DNA of 64,000 nucleotides from Microbacterium stercoris (GTDB lineage: Bacteria; Actinomycetota; Actinomycetes; Actinomycetales; Microbacteriaceae): contig NZ_JAGFOA010000003.1 of assembly GCF_017592545.1 (NCBI RefSeq), forward strand, positions 41,534 through 105,533, in the 5' to 3' direction. The notes beneath the pieces were generated by a model. The model worked only from the letters and a program-made list of their open reading frames with translations. It was not told where the DNA came from and ran no database searches. Made by a program: the position numbers and the translations under genes. Within the stretch, counting starts at the first letter, position 1; every line of letters begins with the position of its first letter. Below are positions 47,064 to 57,069 of the stretch, in pieces.

Positions 47064-47107
47064 GCGTGACGAGGGCCGGATCCGATCGGATCCGGCCCTC
47101 GTCACGC
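47064..47107 (+). terminator. Perfect 44-bp palindromic terminator
   Basis: GCGTGACGAGGGCCGG at 47064 and its exact complement to 47107 form a 21-bp stem around an AT centre (CCGATCGG). Only a weak TCTCTG tail follows. It marks the end of the APF-like gene transcript. Confidence 0.85.
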
Positions 47108-47178
47108 TCTCTGAGAACATGCCCAACGCCCCCTCGAGAACCGCGTGATTCCGCGGGTCTCGGCGCGACACGCCCGGG

Positions 47179-47208
47179 TTGCCTCATGGCGCTCGGGTAG
47201 GGCAGAAT
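47179..47208 (+). promoter_or_regulatory. Probable S10 operon promoter
   Basis: TTGCCT (47179-47184) and CAGAAT (47203-47208) with an 18-base spacer. The transcript leader to rpsJ (47457) would be about 240 bases. It holds hairpins CACTGC-GCCG-GCAGTG (47260-47275) and CGCAGAG-GCTT-CTCTGCG near 47330, places where ribosomal protein feedback could act. Confidence 0.6.
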
Positions 47209-47456
47209 AGACAGGTTCCACATTTCCGCGTGCGCTCCGTCAGGAGGACTGCGCGGAATCACTGCGCCGGCAGTGCACAGACCGAGTCTGGGCCGCGGGC
47301 AGAAGAACAACAACACACTCCCACCTCGCAGAGGCTTCTCTGCGCGCGTGGGCTGACATGTGAACACGGGTCGATGAGATCCAGCCCGAAGGGTTTCCGG
47401 AGGGTCAGTGCGTCCAATGCCCCAGAGGTAAGACGCCTTAAGAGAGTGAGCAGCAA

Positions 47457-47765
47457 ATGGCGGGACAGAAGATCCGCATTCGCCTGAAGTCGTATGACCA
47501 CGAGGTCATCGACTCGTCGGCGCGCAAGATCGTCGAGACGGTCACCCGTGCCGGCGCCTCGGTTGTCGGCCCCGTGCCGCTTCCGACCGAGAAGAACGTG
47601 GTCGCCGTGATCCGTTCGCCCCACAAGTACAAGGACAGCCGCGAGCACTTCGAGATGCGCACCCACAAGCGCCTCATCGACATCGTGGACCCGACGCCGA
47701 AGGCCGTCGACTCGCTTATGCGTCTCGACCTCCCGGCGGACGTCAACATCGAGATCAAGCTCTGA
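47457..47765 (+). CDS. rpsJ: 30S ribosomal protein S10
   Basis: 102 residues, starting [20 protein letters not shown], full length, with the [14 protein letters not shown] beta-hairpin. First gene of the S10 operon. It also serves in transcription antitermination as NusE. Confidence 0.98.
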   Translation: MAGQKIRIRLKSYDHEVIDSSARKIVETVTRAGASVVGPVPLPTEKNVVAVIRSPHKYKDSREHFEMRTHKRLIDIVDPTPKAVDSLMRLDLPADVNIEIKL

Positions 47766-47778
47766 GGCGGGGATCGAC

Positions 47779-48438
47779 ATGGTTGACATCAACTCCAAGG
47801 TCTCCAAGGGCCTCCTGGGCACCAAGCTCGGCATGACGCAGGTCTGGAACGAGTCCGGCAAGCTGATCCCCGTCACGGTGATCGAGCTGGCGCCGAACGT
47901 CGTCACGCAGATCCGCACCGCCGAGGTCGATGGCTACGCCGCCATCCAGATCGCCGCTGGTGCGATCGACCCGCGCAAGGTCAACAAGCCCCTCTCGGGC
48001 CACTTCGAGGCTGCGGGCGTCACGCCCCGTCGTCACCTCGCTGAGATCCGCACCGCCGACGCGTCCTCGTACGCGCTCGGTCAGGAGCTCACGGTGGACG
48101 GCACCTTCGAGGCCGGCCAGCTCGTCGACGTCGTCGGCACGAGCAAGGGTAAGGGCACCGCGGGTGTCATGAAGCGTCACAACTTCAAGGGCGTCTCGGC
48201 TTCGCACGGTGCGCACCGCAACCACCGCAAGCCCGGTTCGATCGGCGCCTCGTCGACCCCGAGCCGCGTCTTCAAGGGCATGCGCATGGCCGGCCGTATG
48301 GGCGCCGAGCGCGTGACCGTCCTCAACCTCACGGTTCACGCCGTCGACGCCGAGAAGGGTCTGCTGCTCGTCAAGGGCGCCGTCCCCGGCGCGCGCGGTC
48401 GCACCGTGTACGTCCGCAACGCAGTGAAGGGGGCCTGA
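47779..48438 (+). CDS. rplC: 50S ribosomal protein L3
   Basis: 219 residues. The start [20 protein letters not shown] contains the family signature [10 protein letters not shown]. The peptidyl-transferase-side loop [20 protein letters not shown] is intact. Thirteen bases from rpsJ. Confidence 0.97.
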   Translation: MVDINSKVSKGLLGTKLGMTQVWNESGKLIPVTVIELAPNVVTQIRTAEVDGYAAIQIAAGAIDPRKVNKPLSGHFEAAGVTPRRHLAEIRTADASSYALGQELTVDGTFEAGQLVDVVGTSKGKGTAGVMKRHNFKGVSASHGAHRNHRKPGSIGASSTPSRVFKGMRMAGRMGAERVTVLNLTVHAVDAEKGLLLVKGAVPGARGRTVYVRNAVKGA

Positions 48439-48443
48439 GTTAG

Positions 48444-49103
48444 ATGGCTGACTCGACTCTCGCTCTGGACGTCCTCGGCATCGATGGCAAGAAGGCCGGC
48501 TCTGTCGAGCTGCCCGCCTCGGTGTTCGACGTCAAGACGAACATCCCGCTGATCCACCAGGTCGTCGTCGCGCAGCTCGCTGCCGCGCGCCAGGGCACGC
48601 ACTCGACCAAGCGTCGTGGCGAGGTCTCCGGTGCAGGTCGCAAGCCCTTCAAGCAGAAGGGCACGGGTAACGCCCGTCAGGGTTCGATCCGTGCGCCGCA
48701 CATGACCGGCGGTGGCATCGTCCACGGCCCGAAGCCGCGCGACTACTCGCAGCGCACCCCCAAGAAGATGATCGCCGCCGCCCTCGCGGGTGCGCTGAGC
48801 GACCGCTTCCGCGGTGACCGCCTGCACGTCGTCGAGTCCTTCGGTGTCGCCGAGCCCTCGACCAAGGCCGCTGCGTCGTTCCTCGCGACCGTCGCTCCGA
48901 CCAAGAACGTGCTCGTCGTGCTCGACCGCGAGGACGACTTCGGCTACCTGAGCGTCCGCAACCTCGGTTACGTGCACGTCCTCATGGCCGACCAGCTGAA
49001 CGCCTACGACGTGCTCGTCTCGGACGACATCGTCTTCACCAAGGCCGCCATCGACGCGTTCATCGCGACGAAGGCCGGCGCCACTGAGGAGGTCTCCGCA
49101 TGA
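48444..49103 (+). CDS. rplD: 50S ribosomal protein L4
   Basis: 219 residues with the exit-tunnel loop [20 protein letters not shown] and [12 protein letters not shown]. Macrolide-relevant loop residues look wild type. In some bacteria L4 feeds back on this operon's leader. It overlaps rplW by 4 bases. Confidence 0.97.
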   Translation: MADSTLALDVLGIDGKKAGSVELPASVFDVKTNIPLIHQVVVAQLAAARQGTHSTKRRGEVSGAGRKPFKQKGTGNARQGSIRAPHMTGGGIVHGPKPRDYSQRTPKKMIAAALAGALSDRFRGDRLHVVESFGVAEPSTKAAASFLATVAPTKNVLVVLDREDDFGYLSVRNLGYVHVLMADQLNAYDVLVSDDIVFTKAAIDAFIATKAGATEEVSA

Positions 49104-49399
49104 CCGCCGTCCAGAAGGACCCGCGCGACGTCATCCTGAAGCCGGTCGTCTCGGAGAAGAGCTACGGACTGATCGACGAGGGCAAGTACACGTTCATCGT
49201 GGACCCCCGCTCGAACAAGACCGAGATCAAGCTCGCGATCGAGAAGATCTTCAACGTCCAGGTGGCTTCGGTCAACACGATCAACCGCGTCGGCAAGGCC
49301 CGTCGCACCCGCTTCGGCATCGGCAAGCGCAAGGACACCAAGCGCGCCATCGTGACGCTCAAGTCGGGCACCATCGACATCTTCACGGCAGTCGGCTGA
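49100..49399 (+). CDS. rplW: 50S ribosomal protein L23
   Basis: 99 residues, [20 protein letters not shown] with [19 protein letters not shown]. Tunnel-exit protein and docking site for trigger factor and SRP. ATG overlaps the rplD stop. Confidence 0.97.
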   Translation: MTAVQKDPRDVILKPVVSEKSYGLIDEGKYTFIVDPRSNKTEIKLAIEKIFNVQVASVNTINRVGKARRTRFGIGKRKDTKRAIVTLKSGTIDIFTAVG

Positions 49400-49421
49400 C
49401 GGTCGGGAAGGAAGAGAGAAC

Positions 49422-50261
49422 ATGGCTATTCGCAACTACAAGCCCACGACCCCCGGTCGCCGCGGCTCGTCGGTGTCTGACTTCGCCGAGATCACCCGAT
49501 CGACGCCCGAGAAGTCGCTGCTCCGTCCGCTGTCCAAGACCGGTGGCCGCAACAACCAGGGCCGCATCACGACGCGTCACATCGGTGGTGGCCACAAGCG
49601 CCAGTACCGCGTGATCGACTTCCGTCGCAACGACAAGGACGGCGTCGACGCCAAGGTCGCTCACATCGAGTACGACCCCAACCGCACCGCGCGCATCGCG
49701 CTGCTCCACTACGTGGACGGCACGAAGCGCTACATCCTCGCGCCGAACAAGCTCCAGCAGGGCGATGTCGTCGAGTCGGGTGCCGGCGCGGACATCAAGC
49801 CGGGCAACAACCTGCCGCTGAAGAACATCCCCACGGGTACCGTCATCCACGCGATCGAGCTCCGTCCCGGTGGCGGCGCGAAGATGGCTCGTTCGGCGGG
49901 CGCCTCGGTGCGTCTCGTCGCGAAGGACGGCCCCTACGCCCAGCTGCGTCTCCCCTCGGGTGAGGTCCGCAACGTGGACGCGCGCTGCCGCGCGACGATC
50001 GGCGAGGTCGGCAACGCCGAGCAGTCGAACATCAACTGGGGCAAGGCCGGCCGTAACCGCTGGAAGGGCATCCGCCCGACCGTCCGCGGTGTCGCCATGA
50101 ACCCGGTCGACCACCCGCACGGTGGTGGTGAGGGCAAGACCTCCGGTGGACGTCACCCCGTGACGCCGTGGGGTCAGGCTGAGGGCCGCACCCGTCACGC
50201 CAACAAGGAAAGCGACAAGCTCATCGTGCGTCGCCGTAACGCCGGCAAGAAGCGCAAGTAG
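49422..50261 (+). CDS. rplB: 50S ribosomal protein L2
   Basis: 279 residues. [20 protein letters not shown] at the start, and the C-terminal [18 protein letters not shown] with the conserved His of the peptidyl-transferase domain. Twenty-two bases after rplW, with GGAAGGAAGAGAG as ribosome site. Confidence 0.98.
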   Translation: MAIRNYKPTTPGRRGSSVSDFAEITRSTPEKSLLRPLSKTGGRNNQGRITTRHIGGGHKRQYRVIDFRRNDKDGVDAKVAHIEYDPNRTARIALLHYVDGTKRYILAPNKLQQGDVVESGAGADIKPGNNLPLKNIPTGTVIHAIELRPGGGAKMARSAGASVRLVAKDGPYAQLRLPSGEVRNVDARCRATIGEVGNAEQSNINWGKAGRNRWKGIRPTVRGVAMNPVDHPHGGGEGKTSGGRHPVTPWGQAEGRTRHANKESDKLIVRRRNAGKKRK

Positions 50262-50272
50262 GAGTAAAGAAG

Positions 50273-50554
50273 ATGCCCCGCAGTCTGAAGAAGGGCCCCT
50301 TCGTCGACGAGCACCTGCTTCGCAAGGTCGTCTCGCAGAACGAAGCCGGCACCAAGAACGTCATCAAGACGTGGTCGCGCCGCTCGATGATCATCCCCGC
50401 CATGCTGGGTCACACCATCGCCGTGCACGACGGTCGCAAGCACATCCCCGTGTTCGTCACGGAGACGCTTGTCGGTCACAAGCTGGGCGAGTTCGCGCCC
50501 ACCCGCACCTTCCGCGGTCACGTGAAGGACGACAAGAAGGGCCGTCGCCGCTAA
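50273..50554 (+). CDS. rpsS: 30S ribosomal protein S19
   Basis: 93 residues, [19 protein letters not shown], with [20 protein letters not shown] and the conserved [10 protein letters not shown]. Head-domain protein next to S13. Confidence 0.98.
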   Translation: MPRSLKKGPFVDEHLLRKVVSQNEAGTKNVIKTWSRRSMIIPAMLGHTIAVHDGRKHIPVFVTETLVGHKLGEFAPTRTFRGHVKDDKKGRRR

Positions 50555-50576
50555 GGCGACTGAGGAGGAGAGAGAA

Positions 50577-50972
50577 ATGGTGGAGTCCATCGCACGTGTG
50601 CGACACATCCGCGTGACCCCTCAGAAGGCTCGTCGCGTCGTCGCCCTCATCAAGGGCAAGCAGGCTCAGGAGGCCCTGGCCATCCTGAAGTTCGCGCCGC
50701 AGTCGGCTTCCGAGCCGATCTACAAGCTGGTCGCTTCGGCGATCGCCAACGCGTCGGTCAAGGCCGACAAGGACGGCGAGTCGTTCGATGAGACGGACCT
50801 GTTCGTCAAGAACGCGTTCGTCGACGAGGGCACGACGCTGAAGCGTTTCCAGCCCCGCGCCCAGGGCCGCGCGTTCCAGATCAAGAAGCGCACGAGCCAC
50901 ATCACGGTCGTGCTCTCGACGCCGGAGGTCGCGCAGACCGCCGGTGCCGACAAGAAGAAGGCGAGCAACTAA
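50577..50972 (+). CDS. rplV: 50S ribosomal protein L22
   Basis: 131 residues, [20 protein letters not shown], with the tunnel beta-hairpin [22 protein letters not shown]. Its stop overlaps the rpsC start by one base. Confidence 0.97.
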   Translation: MVESIARVRHIRVTPQKARRVVALIKGKQAQEALAILKFAPQSASEPIYKLVASAIANASVKADKDGESFDETDLFVKNAFVDEGTTLKRFQPRAQGRAFQIKKRTSHITVVLSTPEVAQTAGADKKKASN

Positions 50973-51730
50973 TGGGTCAGAAGGTCAACCCGTACGGCTT
51001 CCGCCTCGGCATCACCACGGACCACGTCTCGCGTTGGTTCGCCGACTCGACGAAGCCGGGTCAGCGTTACGCCGACTACGTGGCCGAGGACATCAAGATC
51101 CGCAAGCTGCTGCAGACGAACCTCGACCGTGCCGGCGTCAGCCGCATCGAGATCGAGCGCACTCGCGACCGCGTCCGCGTCGACATTCACACCGCCCGTC
51201 CGGGCATCGTGATCGGTCGTCGTGGTGCGGAGGCCGAGCGCATCCGCGGCGAGCTCGAGAAGCTCACCGGCAAGCAGATCCAGCTGAACATCCTCGAGGT
51301 CAAGAACCCCGAGGCCGACGCTCAGCTCGTCGCCCAGGGCGTCGCCGAGCAGCTCTCCGCCCGCGTGGCCTTCCGCCGCGCGATGCGCAAGGGTCTGCAG
51401 GGCGCCCAGCGCGCCGGCGCCAAGGGCATCCGCATCCAGGTCTCGGGCCGCCTCGGCGGCGCGGAGATGTCGCGTTCGGAGTTCTACCGCGAGGGTCGTG
51501 TGCCGCTGCACACGCTGCGCGCGAACATCGACTACGGCTTCTACGAGGCCAAGACCACCTTCGGCCGCATCGGCGTGAAGGTCTGGATCTACAAGGGTGA
51601 CCTCACCAACAAGGAACTCGCGCGCGAGCAGGCCAACATGAAGCCCGCCCGTGACCGCGACCGTGGCGGCCGTCGTGGCCCGCGTCGTGACGACGCGGCG
51701 ACCCCGGTGGCGGAAGGAGCTTCGGCGTAA
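50972..51730 (+). CDS. rpsC: 30S ribosomal protein S3
   Basis: 252 residues. [20 protein letters not shown] domain with [15 protein letters not shown], and S3 C-domain [20 protein letters not shown]. The tail [17 protein letters not shown] is an Arg/Gly-rich extension common in actinobacteria. It helps unwind mRNA at the entry site. Confidence 0.97.
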   Translation: MGQKVNPYGFRLGITTDHVSRWFADSTKPGQRYADYVAEDIKIRKLLQTNLDRAGVSRIEIERTRDRVRVDIHTARPGIVIGRRGAEAERIRGELEKLTGKQIQLNILEVKNPEADAQLVAQGVAEQLSARVAFRRAMRKGLQGAQRAGAKGIRIQVSGRLGGAEMSRSEFYREGRVPLHTLRANIDYGFYEAKTTFGRIGVKVWIYKGDLTNKELAREQANMKPARDRDRGGRRGPRRDDAATPVAEGASA

Positions 51731-52149
51731 TGCTCATCCCCCGCAAGGTCAAGTACCGCAAGCAGCACCACCCCAAGCGCGATGGTGCCGCGACCGGTGG
51801 CACGAAGGTGTCGTTCGGTGAGTTCGGCATCCAGGCCCTGACGCCCGCTTACGTGACCAACCGTCAGATCGAGTCCGCTCGTATCGCCATGACGCGTCAC
51901 ATCAAGCGTGGTGGAAAGGTGTGGATCAACATCTACCCGGACCGCCCCCTCACGAAGAAGCCCGCCGAAACCCGCATGGGTTCGGGTAAGGGTTCGCCCG
52001 AGTGGTGGGTCGCCAACGTCAAGCCGGGTCGCGTCCTCTTCGAGGTCGCGGGCGTGAACGAGCAGCTCGCTCGTGAGGCCCTCACCCGAGCAATCCACAA
52101 GCTGCCCCTGAAGGCACGCATCATCAAGCGCGAGGAGGGCGACGCGTAA
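51730..52149 (+). CDS. rplP: 50S ribosomal protein L16
   Basis: 139 residues, [19 protein letters not shown], with [20 protein letters not shown]. It lies near the A site and is coupled to rpsC and rpmC by one-base overlaps. Confidence 0.98.
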   Translation: MLIPRKVKYRKQHHPKRDGAATGGTKVSFGEFGIQALTPAYVTNRQIESARIAMTRHIKRGGKVWINIYPDRPLTKKPAETRMGSGKGSPEWWVANVKPGRVLFEVAGVNEQLAREALTRAIHKLPLKARIIKREEGDA

Positions 52150-52457
52150 TGGCGATCGGCACCAAGGAGCTCGCTCCGAGCGAGCTCGACACGTTCGAGG
52201 ACACCCGCCTCGTCGAGGAGCTGCGTAAGGCGAAGGAAGAGCTGTTCAACCTGCGCTTCCAGTCGGCCACCGGTCAGCTCGAGAGCCACGGCCGCATCCG
52301 CGCCGTGAAGCGCGACATCGCGCGGCTCTACACCGTGATCCGTGAGCGCGAGCTCGGCATCCGTGCCACGCCCGCTCCGGTCGAGGCCAAGGCCAAGAAG
52401 GCCAAGGCGAAGAAGGCTGCCGAGGAGACTCCGGCTGCTGAGGGAGAGGCTGAGTAA
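52149..52457 (+). CDS. rpmC: 50S ribosomal protein L29, long form
   Basis: 102 residues. The L29 core is [20 protein letters not shown] and [13 protein letters not shown], about 70 residues. A C-terminal Lys/Ala/Glu tail of about 30 residues ([15 protein letters not shown]) extends beyond the usual length, as seen in some actinobacteria. Confidence 0.95.
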   Translation: MAIGTKELAPSELDTFEDTRLVEELRKAKEELFNLRFQSATGQLESHGRIRAVKRDIARLYTVIRERELGIRATPAPVEAKAKKAKAKKAAEETPAAEGEAE

Positions 52458-52765
52458 TGGCCGCTGACAAGAAGGCTGTGGAGCACGCCGAGCACGACGT
52501 GCGCGATGCCGAGGCCCGTGGTTACCGCAAGTCGGCCCGCGGCTACGTCGTGAGCGACAAGATGGACAAGACGATCGTCGTCGAGGTCGAGGACCGCGTT
52601 AAGCACCCCCTCTACGGCAAGGTCATCCGTCGCACGAGCAAGCTCAAGGCGCACGACGAGAACAACGCCGCCGGCATCGGCGACCTCGTTCTCATCAACG
52701 AGACCCGTCCGCTGAGCGCCACGAAGCGCTGGCGCCTGGTTGAGATCCTGGAGAAGGCCAAGTGA
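52457..52765 (+). CDS. rpsQ: 30S ribosomal protein S17
   Basis: 102 residues with an extra acidic N-terminus (about 20 residues) before [41 protein letters not shown] is the conserved C-terminal OB-fold strand pair. Confidence 0.96.
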   Translation: MAADKKAVEHAEHDVRDAEARGYRKSARGYVVSDKMDKTIVVEVEDRVKHPLYGKVIRRTSKLKAHDENNAAGIGDLVLINETRPLSATKRWRLVEILEKAK

Positions 52766-53130
52766 TCCAGACTGAGTCCCGCCTCAAGGTCGCCGACAAC
52801 ACCGGCGCCAAGGAGCTGCTCACGATCCGTGTCCTCGGTGGTTCGAACCGCCGTTACGCCGGTATCGGCGACACGATCGTCGCGACCGTCAAGGACGCGA
52901 TCCCGGGCGGCAACGTCAAGAAGGGCGACGTGGTCAAGGCCGTCGTCGTCCGCACCGTCAAGCAGGTTCGCCGCGCCGACGGTTCGTACATCAAGTTCGA
53001 CGAGAACGCCGCCGTGATCCTGAAGAACGACGGGGAGCCCCGTGGCACCCGTATCTTCGGCCCGGTCGGCCGCGAGCTTCGTGACCGCAAGTTCATGAAG
53101 ATCGTCTCGCTCGCCCCGGAGGTGCTGTAA
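52762..53130 (+). CDS. rplN: 50S ribosomal protein L14
   Basis: 122 residues. [20 protein letters not shown], with [20 protein letters not shown]. The start is GTG 52762, overlapping the rpsQ stop by 4 bases. Confidence 0.97.
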   Translation: MIQTESRLKVADNTGAKELLTIRVLGGSNRRYAGIGDTIVATVKDAIPGGNVKKGDVVKAVVVRTVKQVRRADGSYIKFDENAAVILKNDGEPRGTRIFGPVGRELRDRKFMKIVSLAPEVL

Positions 53131-53133
53131 CTC

Positions 53134-53493
53134 ATGGCCGCGAAGATCAAGAAGGGTGACCTGGTCCAGGTCATCACCGGTGCCAAGGCCGACCGTGGTG
53201 GAGACCGCGGCAAGCAGGGCAAGGTCCTCGAGGTCATCGAGGGTCAGCGCGTGATCGTCGAGGGCGTGAACTTCGTCAAGAAGCACACCCGCGTCGGTCA
53301 GTCGCAGCGCGGCACCAAGACCGGTGGCATCGAGACCGTCGAGGCCCCCATCCACATTTCCAACGTCGCGCTCGTCGACCCCTCGACCAAGAAGCCCACT
53401 CGCGTCGGCTTCCGCGTCGAGGAGCAGGTCAAGGACGGCGTCAAGAAGACTGTGCGCGTTCGCTACGCGAAGCAGTCGGGTAAGGACATCTGA
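53134..53493 (+). CDS. rplX: 50S ribosomal protein L24
   Basis: 119 residues. The KOW motif [20 protein letters not shown] and [20 protein letters not shown] are clear. Assembly initiator of the 50S subunit. Confidence 0.96.
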   Translation: MAAKIKKGDLVQVITGAKADRGGDRGKQGKVLEVIEGQRVIVEGVNFVKKHTRVGQSQRGTKTGGIETVEAPIHISNVALVDPSTKKPTRVGFRVEEQVKDGVKKTVRVRYAKQSGKDI

Positions 53494-53495
53494 CC

Positions 53496-54083
53496 GTGAG
53501 CACGATTGACGCGCAGGCTGGCAAAATCCAGCCGCGCCTGAAGCAGGTCTACCTCAACGAGATCCGCAAGGGTCTGCAGGACGAGTTCTCGTACGCGAAC
53601 GTCATGCAGATCCCCGGCATCGTCAAGGTCGTCGTCAACACGGGTGTCGGCGAGGCTGCTCGCGACTCCAAGGTGATCGACGGTGCGGTCGCCGACCTCA
53701 TCGCGATCACGGGTCAGAAGCCCGTCGTCACCAAGGCGAAGAAGTCGATCGCGCAGTTCAAGCTGCGCGAGGGCCAGGCCATCGGCGCGCACGTCACCCT
53801 CCGCGGTGACCGCGCGTGGGAGTTCCTGGACCGCCTGATCTCGCTCGCCCTGCCCCGAATCCGCGACTTCCGCGGTCTCTCGGACAAGCAGTTCGACGGC
53901 AACGGCAACTACACCTTCGGTCTCCAGGAGCAGTCCGTGTTCCACGAGATCAACCAGGACAAGATCGACCGCGTCCGCGGTTTCGACATCACCGTCGTCA
54001 CCACGGCCAAGACGGACGCGGAGGGTCGCGCGCTGCTGAAGGCGCTCGGCTTCCCGTTCCGCGGGGCCGACGACCAGGCCTGA
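53496..54083 (+). CDS. rplE: 50S ribosomal protein L5
   Basis: 195 residues, GTG start 53496. [21 protein letters not shown] and [20 protein letters not shown] are typical, and the 5S rRNA-binding [18 protein letters not shown] is intact. Unlike many actinobacteria, no rpsN follows it. Confidence 0.97.
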   Translation: MSTIDAQAGKIQPRLKQVYLNEIRKGLQDEFSYANVMQIPGIVKVVVNTGVGEAARDSKVIDGAVADLIAITGQKPVVTKAKKSIAQFKLREGQAIGAHVTLRGDRAWEFLDRLISLALPRIRDFRGLSDKQFDGNGNYTFGLQEQSVFHEINQDKIDRVRGFDITVVTTAKTDAEGRALLKALGFPFRGADDQA

Positions 54084-54090
54084 TCCGGGT

Positions 54091-54145
54091 CCGGCCCTGC
54101 GGCTTCGGGCGCAGGGCTGGTTCTCAGGTCGGTCTGCGGTAAGAT
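54091..54145 (+). promoter_or_regulatory. Hairpin and internal promoter region between rplE and rpsH
   Basis: An 11-bp stem (54091-54101 with 54110-54120, one G-U) follows the rplE stop. TAAGAT at 54140-54145 then looks like a -10 element, though no good -35 was found. The 206-base gap has no S14 gene. An unusually A-rich stretch, CATGAAAAAAGGACTAG, precedes rpsH and supplies its ribosome site. Confidence 0.5.
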
Positions 54146-54289
54146 CGAGCGTTTGTGTTCGCCGCCGGTCGGGGGATTCGTCCTCCGGCCGGCGGCGCCA
54201 CGAACGGCCCACAACTGAATATGGATCATTCAGGAAGGTCGTCTGTCGTGTAACGGCAGCCGAAACCTCATGAAAAAAGGACTAGTCAT

Positions 54290-54688
54290 ATGACGATGAC
54301 AGACCCGGTCGCAGACATGCTGACCCGTCTGCGCAACGCGAACTCGGCGCACCACGACACTGTGTCGCTGCCGTCGAGCAAGCTGAAGACGCACATCGCG
54401 GAGATCCTCAAGCTCGAGGGTTACATCGCGGCGTGGGAGGAGACCGACGCTCGTGTCGGCAAGACCCTCACCCTGACGCTCAAGTACGGCCCGAACCGTG
54501 AGCGCTCCATCGCCGGCATCAAGCGCGTGTCGAAGCCCGGTCTCCGCGTGTACGCGAAGTCGACCGAGCTGCCCAAGGTCCTCGGTGGCCTCGGTGTCGC
54601 GATCCTGTCCACCTCCTCCGGTCTCCTCACGGACCGTCAGGCCGAGCAGAAGGGCGTGGGCGGAGAAGTTCTCGCCTACGTTTGGTGA
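54290..54688 (+). CDS. rpsH: 30S ribosomal protein S8
   Basis: 132 residues from ATG 54290 ([18 protein letters not shown]). [20 protein letters not shown] near the C-terminus is the family signature. In E. coli S8 represses the spc operon from this point. Whether that applies here is unknown. Confidence 0.97.
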   Translation: MTMTDPVADMLTRLRNANSAHHDTVSLPSSKLKTHIAEILKLEGYIAAWEETDARVGKTLTLTLKYGPNRERSIAGIKRVSKPGLRVYAKSTELPKVLGGLGVAILSTSSGLLTDRQAEQKGVGGEVLAYVW

Positions 54689-54694
54689 TCCTTC

Positions 54695-55231
54695 ATGTCG
54701 CGTATTGGACGTCTTCCCATTGACATCCCCGCCGGCGTCACTGTGACGGTCGACGGGCAGCAGGTCACCGTGAAGGGCGCGAAGGGCGAGCTCTCGCTCA
54801 CCGTCGCCAGCCCCATCGAGGTCAAGGTCGAGGAGAACCAGGTTCTCGTCACCCGTCCGGACGACGAGCGCGCTTCGCGTTCGCTGCACGGTCTGACCCG
54901 CACGCTGATCAACAACAACATCATCGGCGTGACCGCCGGCTACACCAAGGGCCTCGAGGTCGTGGGTACCGGTTACCGCGTGCAGCAGAAGGGCACGGGC
55001 GTGGAGTTCGCGCTCGGCTTCTCGCACCCCGTCGTGGTCGAGGCTCCGGCCGGCATCACGTTCACGGTCGAGGGCAACAACAAGCTGACGGTGTCGGGTA
55101 TCGACAAGCAGGCCGTCGGCGAGGTCGCCGCCAACATCCGCAAGATCCGCAAGCCTGAGCCGTACAAGGGCAAGGGTGTCCGCTACGCGGGCGAGGTCGT
55201 GCGTCGCAAGGCCGGAAAGGCTGGTAAGTAA
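54695..55231 (+). CDS. rplF: 50S ribosomal protein L6
   Basis: 178 residues, [20 protein letters not shown], with two L6 repeats and the end [20 protein letters not shown]. Six bases after rpsH. Confidence 0.98.
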   Translation: MSRIGRLPIDIPAGVTVTVDGQQVTVKGAKGELSLTVASPIEVKVEENQVLVTRPDDERASRSLHGLTRTLINNNIIGVTAGYTKGLEVVGTGYRVQQKGTGVEFALGFSHPVVVEAPAGITFTVEGNNKLTVSGIDKQAVGEVAANIRKIRKPEPYKGKGVRYAGEVVRRKAGKAGK

Positions 55232-55233
55232 TC

Positions 55234-55593
55234 ATGGCTGTGAAGTCGAAGTCCGCGCAGCGTTCGCGCCGCCACGCTCGCCTTCGCAAGAAGGTCGTCG
55301 GCACCGAGGTCCGTCCTCGTCTCGTCGTGACCCGTTCGGCCCGCCACGTCTTCGTGCAGCTGGTCGACGACTCGAAGGGCCACACCGTGGCCTCCGCCTC
55401 GACGCTCGAGACCGAGCTGCGCTCGCTCGAGGGTGACAAGACGGCCAAGGCCCGCAAGGTCGGCGAGCTCCTCGCCGAGCGCGCGAAGGCCGCCGGCTTC
55501 GTCGACGTCGTGTTCGACCGCGGCGGCAACCGCTACGCCGGTCGCGTCGCGGCGATCGCCGAGGGCGCCCGTGAGGGAGGCCTGAACCTGTGA
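55234..55593 (+). CDS. rplR: 50S ribosomal protein L18
   Basis: 119 residues. [20 protein letters not shown] followed by [14 protein letters not shown], and the 5S-binding C-terminus [19 protein letters not shown]. Its stop overlaps the rpsE start. Confidence 0.97.
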   Translation: MAVKSKSAQRSRRHARLRKKVVGTEVRPRLVVTRSARHVFVQLVDDSKGHTVASASTLETELRSLEGDKTAKARKVGELLAERAKAAGFVDVVFDRGGNRYAGRVAAIAEGAREGGLNL

Positions 55594-56279
55594 GTGACAT
55601 CAAGGAGACCGAAGTGACCACCGAGGCCCCCGAGGCCGGCGCCGAGCAGGCGCAGACCGAGCAGCGCAACGAGCGCGGCGGCCGTGGTGGCCGTGGCGAC
55701 CGCAACCAGGGTCGCGGCGGTCGTGACCGCAACGACCGCGGTGCGGACAACCAGTTCCTCGAGCGCGTCGTCACGATCAACCGCGTGTCGAAGGTCGTGA
55801 AGGGTGGTCGTCGCTTCAGCTTCACCGCTCTCGTGGTCGTCGGCGACGGCAACGGCGTGGTCGGTGTCGGCTACGGCAAGGCCCGCGAGGTCCCGCTGGC
55901 GATCTCGAAGGGCGTCGAGGACGCGAAGCGCAACTTCTTCCGCGTTCCCCGTTCCGCCTCGACCATCCCGCACCCGGTTCAGGGCGAGGCCGCTGCCGGC
56001 GTCGTGCTGCTCCGTCCGGCTGCTGCCGGTACCGGTGTTATCGCCGGTGGTCCCGTCCGCGCGGTCCTCGAGTGCGCGGGCATCCACGACGTGCTGTCGA
56101 AGTCGCTCGGCTCGTCGAACACGATCAACATCGTGCACGCGACCGTCGAGGCGCTGAAGTCGCTTGAGGAGCCCCGTGCGGTCGCCGCGCGTCGTGGCCT
56201 CGAGTTCGACCAGGTCGCCCCGGCTCGTCTCGTGCGTGCGGAGGCCGAGGCCGCCGCTGCTGCGAAGGCTGGTGCGTAA
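55590..56279 (+). CDS. rpsE: 30S ribosomal protein S5, N-terminally extended
   Basis: 229 residues from GTG 55590. About 55 extra residues, acidic then Arg/Gly/Asn-rich ([20 protein letters not shown]), precede the standard fold at [20 protein letters not shown]. The spectinomycin-related loop [11 protein letters not shown] is wild type. Confidence 0.97.
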   Translation: MSDIKETEVTTEAPEAGAEQAQTEQRNERGGRGGRGDRNQGRGGRDRNDRGADNQFLERVVTINRVSKVVKGGRRFSFTALVVVGDGNGVVGVGYGKAREVPLAISKGVEDAKRNFFRVPRSASTIPHPVQGEAAAGVVLLRPAAAGTGVIAGGPVRAVLECAGIHDVLSKSLGSSNTINIVHATVEALKSLEEPRAVAARRGLEFDQVAPARLVRAEAEAAAAAKAGA

Positions 56280-56464
56280 TGGCTGCTCGTCTGAAGGTGA
56301 CGCAGGTCAAGTCCAAGGTGAGCGAGAAGCAGAACCAGCGCGACACGCTGCGTTCGCTGGGCCTCAAGCGGATCGGCGACTCGGTCGTCCGTCCCGATGA
56401 CGCTCAGACCCGCGGCTACGTCCGCACGGTCGCTCACCTCGTGAATGTTGAGGAGATCGACTGA
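56279..56464 (+). CDS. rpmD: 50S ribosomal protein L30
   Basis: 61 residues, [20 protein letters not shown] then [16 protein letters not shown], the full L30 fold. It overlaps both neighbours by one base. Confidence 0.97.
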   Translation: MAARLKVTQVKSKVSEKQNQRDTLRSLGLKRIGDSVVRPDDAQTRGYVRTVAHLVNVEEID

Positions 56465-56961
56465 TGGCTGAGAAGAAGGCCGCGGCCGCCAAGGCCGAGA
56501 AGACCGCCGTCGAGGCCAAGCGTCCCGGCGTGCTGAAGGTTCACCACCTGCGTCCGACCCCGGGCGCCAACACCGCGAAGACCCGTGTGGGTCGCGGTGA
56601 GGGCTCCAAGGGAAAGACCGCTGGTCGAGGCACCAAGGGCACGAAGGCGCGTTACAGCGTCCGCCCCGGCTTCGAGGGTGGCCAGATGCCGCTGCACATG
56701 CGCACGCCGAAGCTGCGCGGCTTCAAGAACCCGTTCCGCGTCGAGTACCAGGTCGTGAACCTGGACAAGCTCGCGGAGCTGTACCCCCAGGGTGGCGACG
56801 TGACCGTCGCCGACCTCGTCGCCAAGGGCGCCGTCCGCAAGAACGAGAAGGTCAAGGTGCTCGGCAACGGCGAGATCTCCGTGGCCCTGACCGTCTCGGT
56901 GGACAAGGTCTCGAGCTCGGCTGAGCAGAAGATCACGGCCGCCGGCGGCAGCATCAAGTAA
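56464..56961 (+). CDS. rplO: 50S ribosomal protein L15
   Basis: 165 residues. After a Lys/Ala-rich start comes [20 protein letters not shown] with [16 protein letters not shown], the conserved Gly/Lys-rich extension, and [19 protein letters not shown]. Last ribosomal gene before the terminator and secY. Confidence 0.97.
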   Translation: MAEKKAAAAKAEKTAVEAKRPGVLKVHHLRPTPGANTAKTRVGRGEGSKGKTAGRGTKGTKARYSVRPGFEGGQMPLHMRTPKLRGFKNPFRVEYQVVNLDKLAELYPQGGDVTVADLVAKGAVRKNEKVKVLGNGEISVALTVSVDKVSSSAEQKITAAGGSIK

Positions 56962-56979
56962 TCCGCTGACGCGGAGCAC

Positions 56980-57010
56980 AGGCCCGGGAGCAACCGCTCC
57001 CGGGCCTTTG
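56980..57010 (+). terminator. Terminator or attenuator between rplO and secY
   Basis: AGGCCCGGGAGC (56980-56991) pairs perfectly with GCTCCCGGGCCT (56996-57007), then TTG. TAGCCT at 57014-57019 may be the -10 of a separate secY promoter. Confidence 0.8.
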
Positions 57011-57069
57011 CGTTAGCCTTGAGGTCTGCCTGCCATCGGCAGTCAGCTCAATATCCAGGAGGCACGTCC

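Noticed and set aside
54084..54289. Hidden S14 (rpsN) gene between rplE and rpsH
   Set aside because: None of the frames in the gap encodes the S14 zinc-ribbon pattern (CxxC...CxxC) or its Arg-rich fold.
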